From an uncultured Eubacterium sp. (GTDB lineage Bacteria; Bacillota; Clostridia; Lachnospirales; Lachnospiraceae), in the NCBI GenBank assembly GCA_904502145.1, contig CAJGDH010000069.1, positions 1 to 8,684 on the forward strand: a DNA stretch of 8,684 nt, written 5' to 3'. Positions 7,319 through 8,684 of the stretch are shown one piece after another. The position numbers and the translations under genes are program-made. The stretch's first letter is position 1, and every line of letters starts with the position of its first letter. The notes under the pieces are model-generated. The model was not told the origin of the DNA and did no database searches. It worked only from the letters and a program-made list of their open reading frames with translations.

Positions 7319-7359
7319 AATCTTTCTTAATAATAAAACCTCTTCTGTTTTATGTCTGT

Positions 7360-7388
7360 ATTATAATTCCCGTTTTTTGTTTTGTCAA
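7360..7388 (-). promoter_or_regulatory. Perfect consensus sigma-A promoter for the putative RNA
   Basis: Minus strand TTGACA (7383-7388), exactly 17 bp, then TATAAT (7360-7365). Both hexamers and the spacing match the housekeeping consensus, which is rare for ordinary protein genes and usual for highly expressed stable RNAs. The upstream stretch 7389-7500 is extremely AT-rich and could act as an UP element. Predicted start near 7353. Confidence 0.85.
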
Positions 7389-7501
7389 TACTATTCCTGA
7401 TTAATTCACATATTTTTCATTAAATTCACTTTTATGTAATGAATTAATTCTTTATTGGGTATATAATATATAATTTTACGACAATTCATTCAAATCAGTG
7501 A
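7389..7501. other. AT-rich spacer between nuclease gene and RNA promoter
   Basis: Very AT-rich with short inverted repeats: TTCATTA/TAATGAA (7416-7422 and 7437-7443) and TTAATTCA/TGAATTAA (7401-7408 and 7440-7447). Neither has a U-tract on the minus strand, so I see no intrinsic terminator for the nuclease gene; its transcript may run on into the RNA gene. No ORF is supported. Confidence 0.5.
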
Positions 7502-8032
7502 TCAATTGCCCCGGATCCGGAATCTTCTCCGGATCTCATCTCTCCCCCAAAGGATCACATCATTCTGCTTAGCCAGATTCCAGGCGCTTTTCGTGAAATA
7601 ACGGTTGGTCACCACCATGGCCTGGTCCGCCTCGTAGAAGGCCACAGCCCCGGCTGCCTCCTGGACGGCCGTGATCCCTATATTCCGGTCATAGCGTTTC
7701 GCCTGGACAACGATACATTTTCCCCTCTTTTTAAGGATGAGGTCCGCGCCGTAATCGTGGCTGGCATCCGTGATCCTGACACGGTAACCCAGACGTCTGA
7801 ACTGCACACAGAGGTACTGTTCAAAAGCATCACCGCTCAGCCGGTCGATCTTATTCATACTCATCCCCAGGAATCTGCTCCGGCGCAGGTTCTTCAGGGC
7901 ATGCAGGAGAAAACCTGCGCAGGCAAGAGCGCAGCACACGGTGATCACATTATCGCCTCCGGCATATGCGCAGTATCCCAGATAATAGAGGACCCCCGCC
8001 ATGACAGTCTCCGCGATGAACAGGAGAATCAT
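7502..8032 (-). CDS. Membrane-anchored Mrr-type restriction endonuclease domain protein
   Basis: 176 aa from the ATG at 8032, which has AAGGAGG 7 nt upstream; the in-frame ATG at 8038 is almost on top of that site and is rejected. Two hydrophobic segments, about residues 2-20 and 28-45, are probable membrane helices, followed by a basic stretch (LKNLRRSRF, 46-54) that should stay in the cytoplasm. From about 64 the Mrr catalytic domain (PD-(D/E)XK fold) is clear: LSGDAFEQYL (65-74), LGYRVRITDASHDYGADLIL (81-100) with D97, VVQAKRYDRNIG (108-119) with the Q110-x-K112 catalytic pair, TAVQEAAGA (121-129), MVVTNRYFTKSAWNLA (139-154). Key residues are intact. Family members cut DNA, often modified DNA, but small membrane-bound ones are of unknown role. 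It has its own promoter and is divergent from mtnA; the putative RNA lies downstream on the same strand. Confidence 0.9.
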   Translation of the reverse strand: MILLFIAETVMAGVLYYLGYCAYAGGDNVITVCCALACAGFLLHALKNLRRSRFLGMSMNKIDRLSGDAFEQYLCVQFRRLGYRVRITDASHDYGADLILKKRGKCIVVQAKRYDRNIGITAVQEAAGAVAFYEADQAMVVTNRYFTKSAWNLAKQNDVILWGRDEIRRRFRIRGN

Positions 8033-8117
8033 CCCCATCCCTCCTTACGTTTCCGGTCTGACCGTTCTGGTCTGTCTTAACAAAATTGTCAGGTTCTTTT
8101 TTATGTACCGTAACCCT

Positions 8118-8146
8118 ATCATACAACAAGAACATATGTTTGTCTA
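8118..8146 (-). promoter_or_regulatory. Probable promoter of the Mrr-like gene
   Basis: Minus strand TAGACA (8141-8146), 17 bp, TATGAT (8118-8123); each hexamer is one base from consensus. It gives a leader of about 80 nt before the start at 8032, within which GACC/GGTC and CGGTC/GACCG could form small competing stems. Confidence 0.65.
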
Positions 8147-8182
8147 CTGCAAAGTTTTCACTACTATATACACGATAATCCA

Positions 8183-8211
8183 TTGACGAAACGCCCCGAT
8201 TTATTTATTCT
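8183..8211 (+). promoter_or_regulatory. Probable promoter of mtnA
   Basis: Plus strand TTGACG (8183-8188), 17 bp, TATTCT (8206-8211). Predicted start near 8218, leaving only about 55 nt of leader with a minor CGGA/TCCG stem (8227-8239 region). That is too short for a SAM riboswitch. It lies back to back with the Mrr-gene promoter, about 36 bp between the -35 boxes. Confidence 0.65.
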
Positions 8212-8273
8212 AGAGTTAAGATATGACGGATCTTTTTCCGCAGTCTCCACATAAAAAAGAAGGAGGAATGAAA

Positions 8274-8684
8274 ATGGATGTTTCACCCACTATTCTGGAT
8301 TATGATACCGTGACCCTGGATGAAGAAAAAAATGCCCTGGTCATCATTGACCAGACAAAGCTTCCCAACCGGATCGAGATACTCTCCCTGACAGACCAGG
8401 AAGAGATCTGGGATGCCATCTACCACCTGAAGGTCAGAGGAGCCCCGGCCATCGGCGTCACCGCTGCCATCGGCATCTATCTGGCGGCCAGGAAGATCAA
8501 GGCAGACAATTTCGAGACATTTTATGCCGGATACAAAAAGGCCTCCGACTACCTGAATTCCTCCAGGCCTACCGCCGTCAACCTGTCCTGGGCCCTGAGA
8601 AGAATGGATGATCTGGTGGTCAGCAGGAAAGACCGGCCGGTTCCCGAGATCGTGGAAGCCCTCAGACAGGAAGCCCTGAAGATC
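8274..8684 (+). CDS. mtnA: S-methyl-5-thioribose-1-phosphate isomerase, N-terminal part
   Basis: 137 codons are visible, then the window ends; family members are about 340-370 aa, so this is roughly the first 40 percent. The ATG at 8274 has AGGAGG (8261-8266) 7 nt upstream; the in-frame ATG at 8268 is one base from it and is rejected. MtnA converts methylthioribose-1-phosphate to methylthioribulose-1-phosphate in recycling of the methylthioadenosine left by polyamine synthesis and other SAM use. Visible motifs: LVIIDQTKLPNRIE (22-35), IWDAIYHLKVRGAPAIGVTAA (45-65, the phosphate-binding VRGAPAIG signature), and SRPTAVNLSWALRRM (97-111). The related eIF2B-like ribose-1,5-bisphosphate isomerases share the fold but this signature set is that of MtnA. 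The catalytic Cys and Asp lie beyond the window. Function is cytoplasmic and unrelated to the polymer operon. Confidence 0.95.
   Translation, partial: MDVSPTILDYDTVTLDEEKNALVIIDQTKLPNRIEILSLTDQEEIWDAIYHLKVRGAPAIGVTAAIGIYLAARKIKADNFETFYAGYKKASDYLNSSRPTAVNLSWALRRMDDLVVSRKDRPVPEIVEALRQEALKI

Larger units (their letters stand above)
6820..7353 (-). ncRNA. Putative large non-coding RNA of about 530 nt, family unknown
   Basis: No convincing protein gene lies here, yet the minus strand has a complete transcription unit: a consensus promoter (7360-7388), a predicted 5' end near 7353 that folds at once into a 7-bp hairpin (ATAAAAC/GTTTTAT, 7333-7353), and a terminator-like hairpin at 6826-6861 followed by TTTT. 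Other perfect stems inside are TTCCGCA/TGCGGAA (7005-7028) and ACCGGA/TCCGGT (7146-7162). A 13-nt motif GGAGGTACRGTCC occurs twice near the 5' end and once near the 3' end. These point to a structured RNA. It has no trans-encoded partner gene in the window beyond the Mrr-like nuclease upstream on the same strand. Size and setting invite comparison with large clostridial RNAs such as ROOL, but I do not recognise a consensus. An unusually long untranslated leader without a gene is the main alternative and seems unlikely given the terminators. Confidence 0.6.

Noticed and set aside
6900..7330. Decayed transposase or reverse transcriptase gene
   Set aside because: Frames on both strands are closed at short intervals and the pieces show no transposase or RT motifs; there are no terminal inverted repeats with target duplications that I can see.
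8212..8267. SAM riboswitch or T-box before mtnA
   Set aside because: The predicted leader is only about 55 nt, with no SAM-I core or terminator; not enough room for either element.

Overview
The window reads as chromosomal DNA from a Gram-positive, low-to-mid GC Firmicute, most likely a clostridial relative of the Lachnospiraceae. Supporting signs are near-perfect AGGAGG ribosome binding sites, sigma-A type promoters, strongly AT-rich intergenic DNA beside more balanced coding DNA, and the gene families present. Assignment below order is a guess from style, not a search result.

Left and centre (6526 down to 1, minus strand): one five-gene operon for a surface glycopolymer. In transcription order it holds a CDP-glycerol/CDP-ribitol polyol-phosphate transferase (TagF/TarF/TarL type), an IspD/TarI-type cytidylyltransferase, an extended-SDR NAD-dependent epimerase/dehydratase, a polysaccharide pyruvyl transferase family protein, and a LicD-like protein cut by the left edge. 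Gaps are 16, 1, 53 and 51 bp and most genes have good Shine-Dalgarno sites. The cytidylyltransferase plus SDR probably make a CDP-activated alditol phosphate that the TagF-like enzyme (and perhaps a LicD-type enzyme) puts on a wall or capsule polymer. The LicD-like protein is two degenerate LicD units in tandem, both lacking most or all of the acidic catalytic cluster.

Middle (6527-7501): about 975 bp without a convincing protein gene, but not empty. On the minus strand a perfect TTGACA-N17-TATAAT promoter (7360-7388) is followed at the predicted start site by a 7-bp 5' hairpin, and the transcript would run about 530 nt to a terminator-like hairpin at 6826-6861, with a second, very long bidirectional terminator at 6738-6800. 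This looks like a large non-coding RNA gene. It carries three copies of GGAGGTACRGTCC, each containing a Shine-Dalgarno core with no suitably placed start codon. I cannot assign it to a known RNA family.

Right (7502-8684): a minus-strand gene for a small Mrr-type PD-(D/E)XK nuclease with two N-terminal membrane helices, and, divergently, the start of mtnA (methylthioribose-1-phosphate isomerase), which runs off the right edge. The two genes have separate back-to-back promoters in the 241-bp gap between their start codons.
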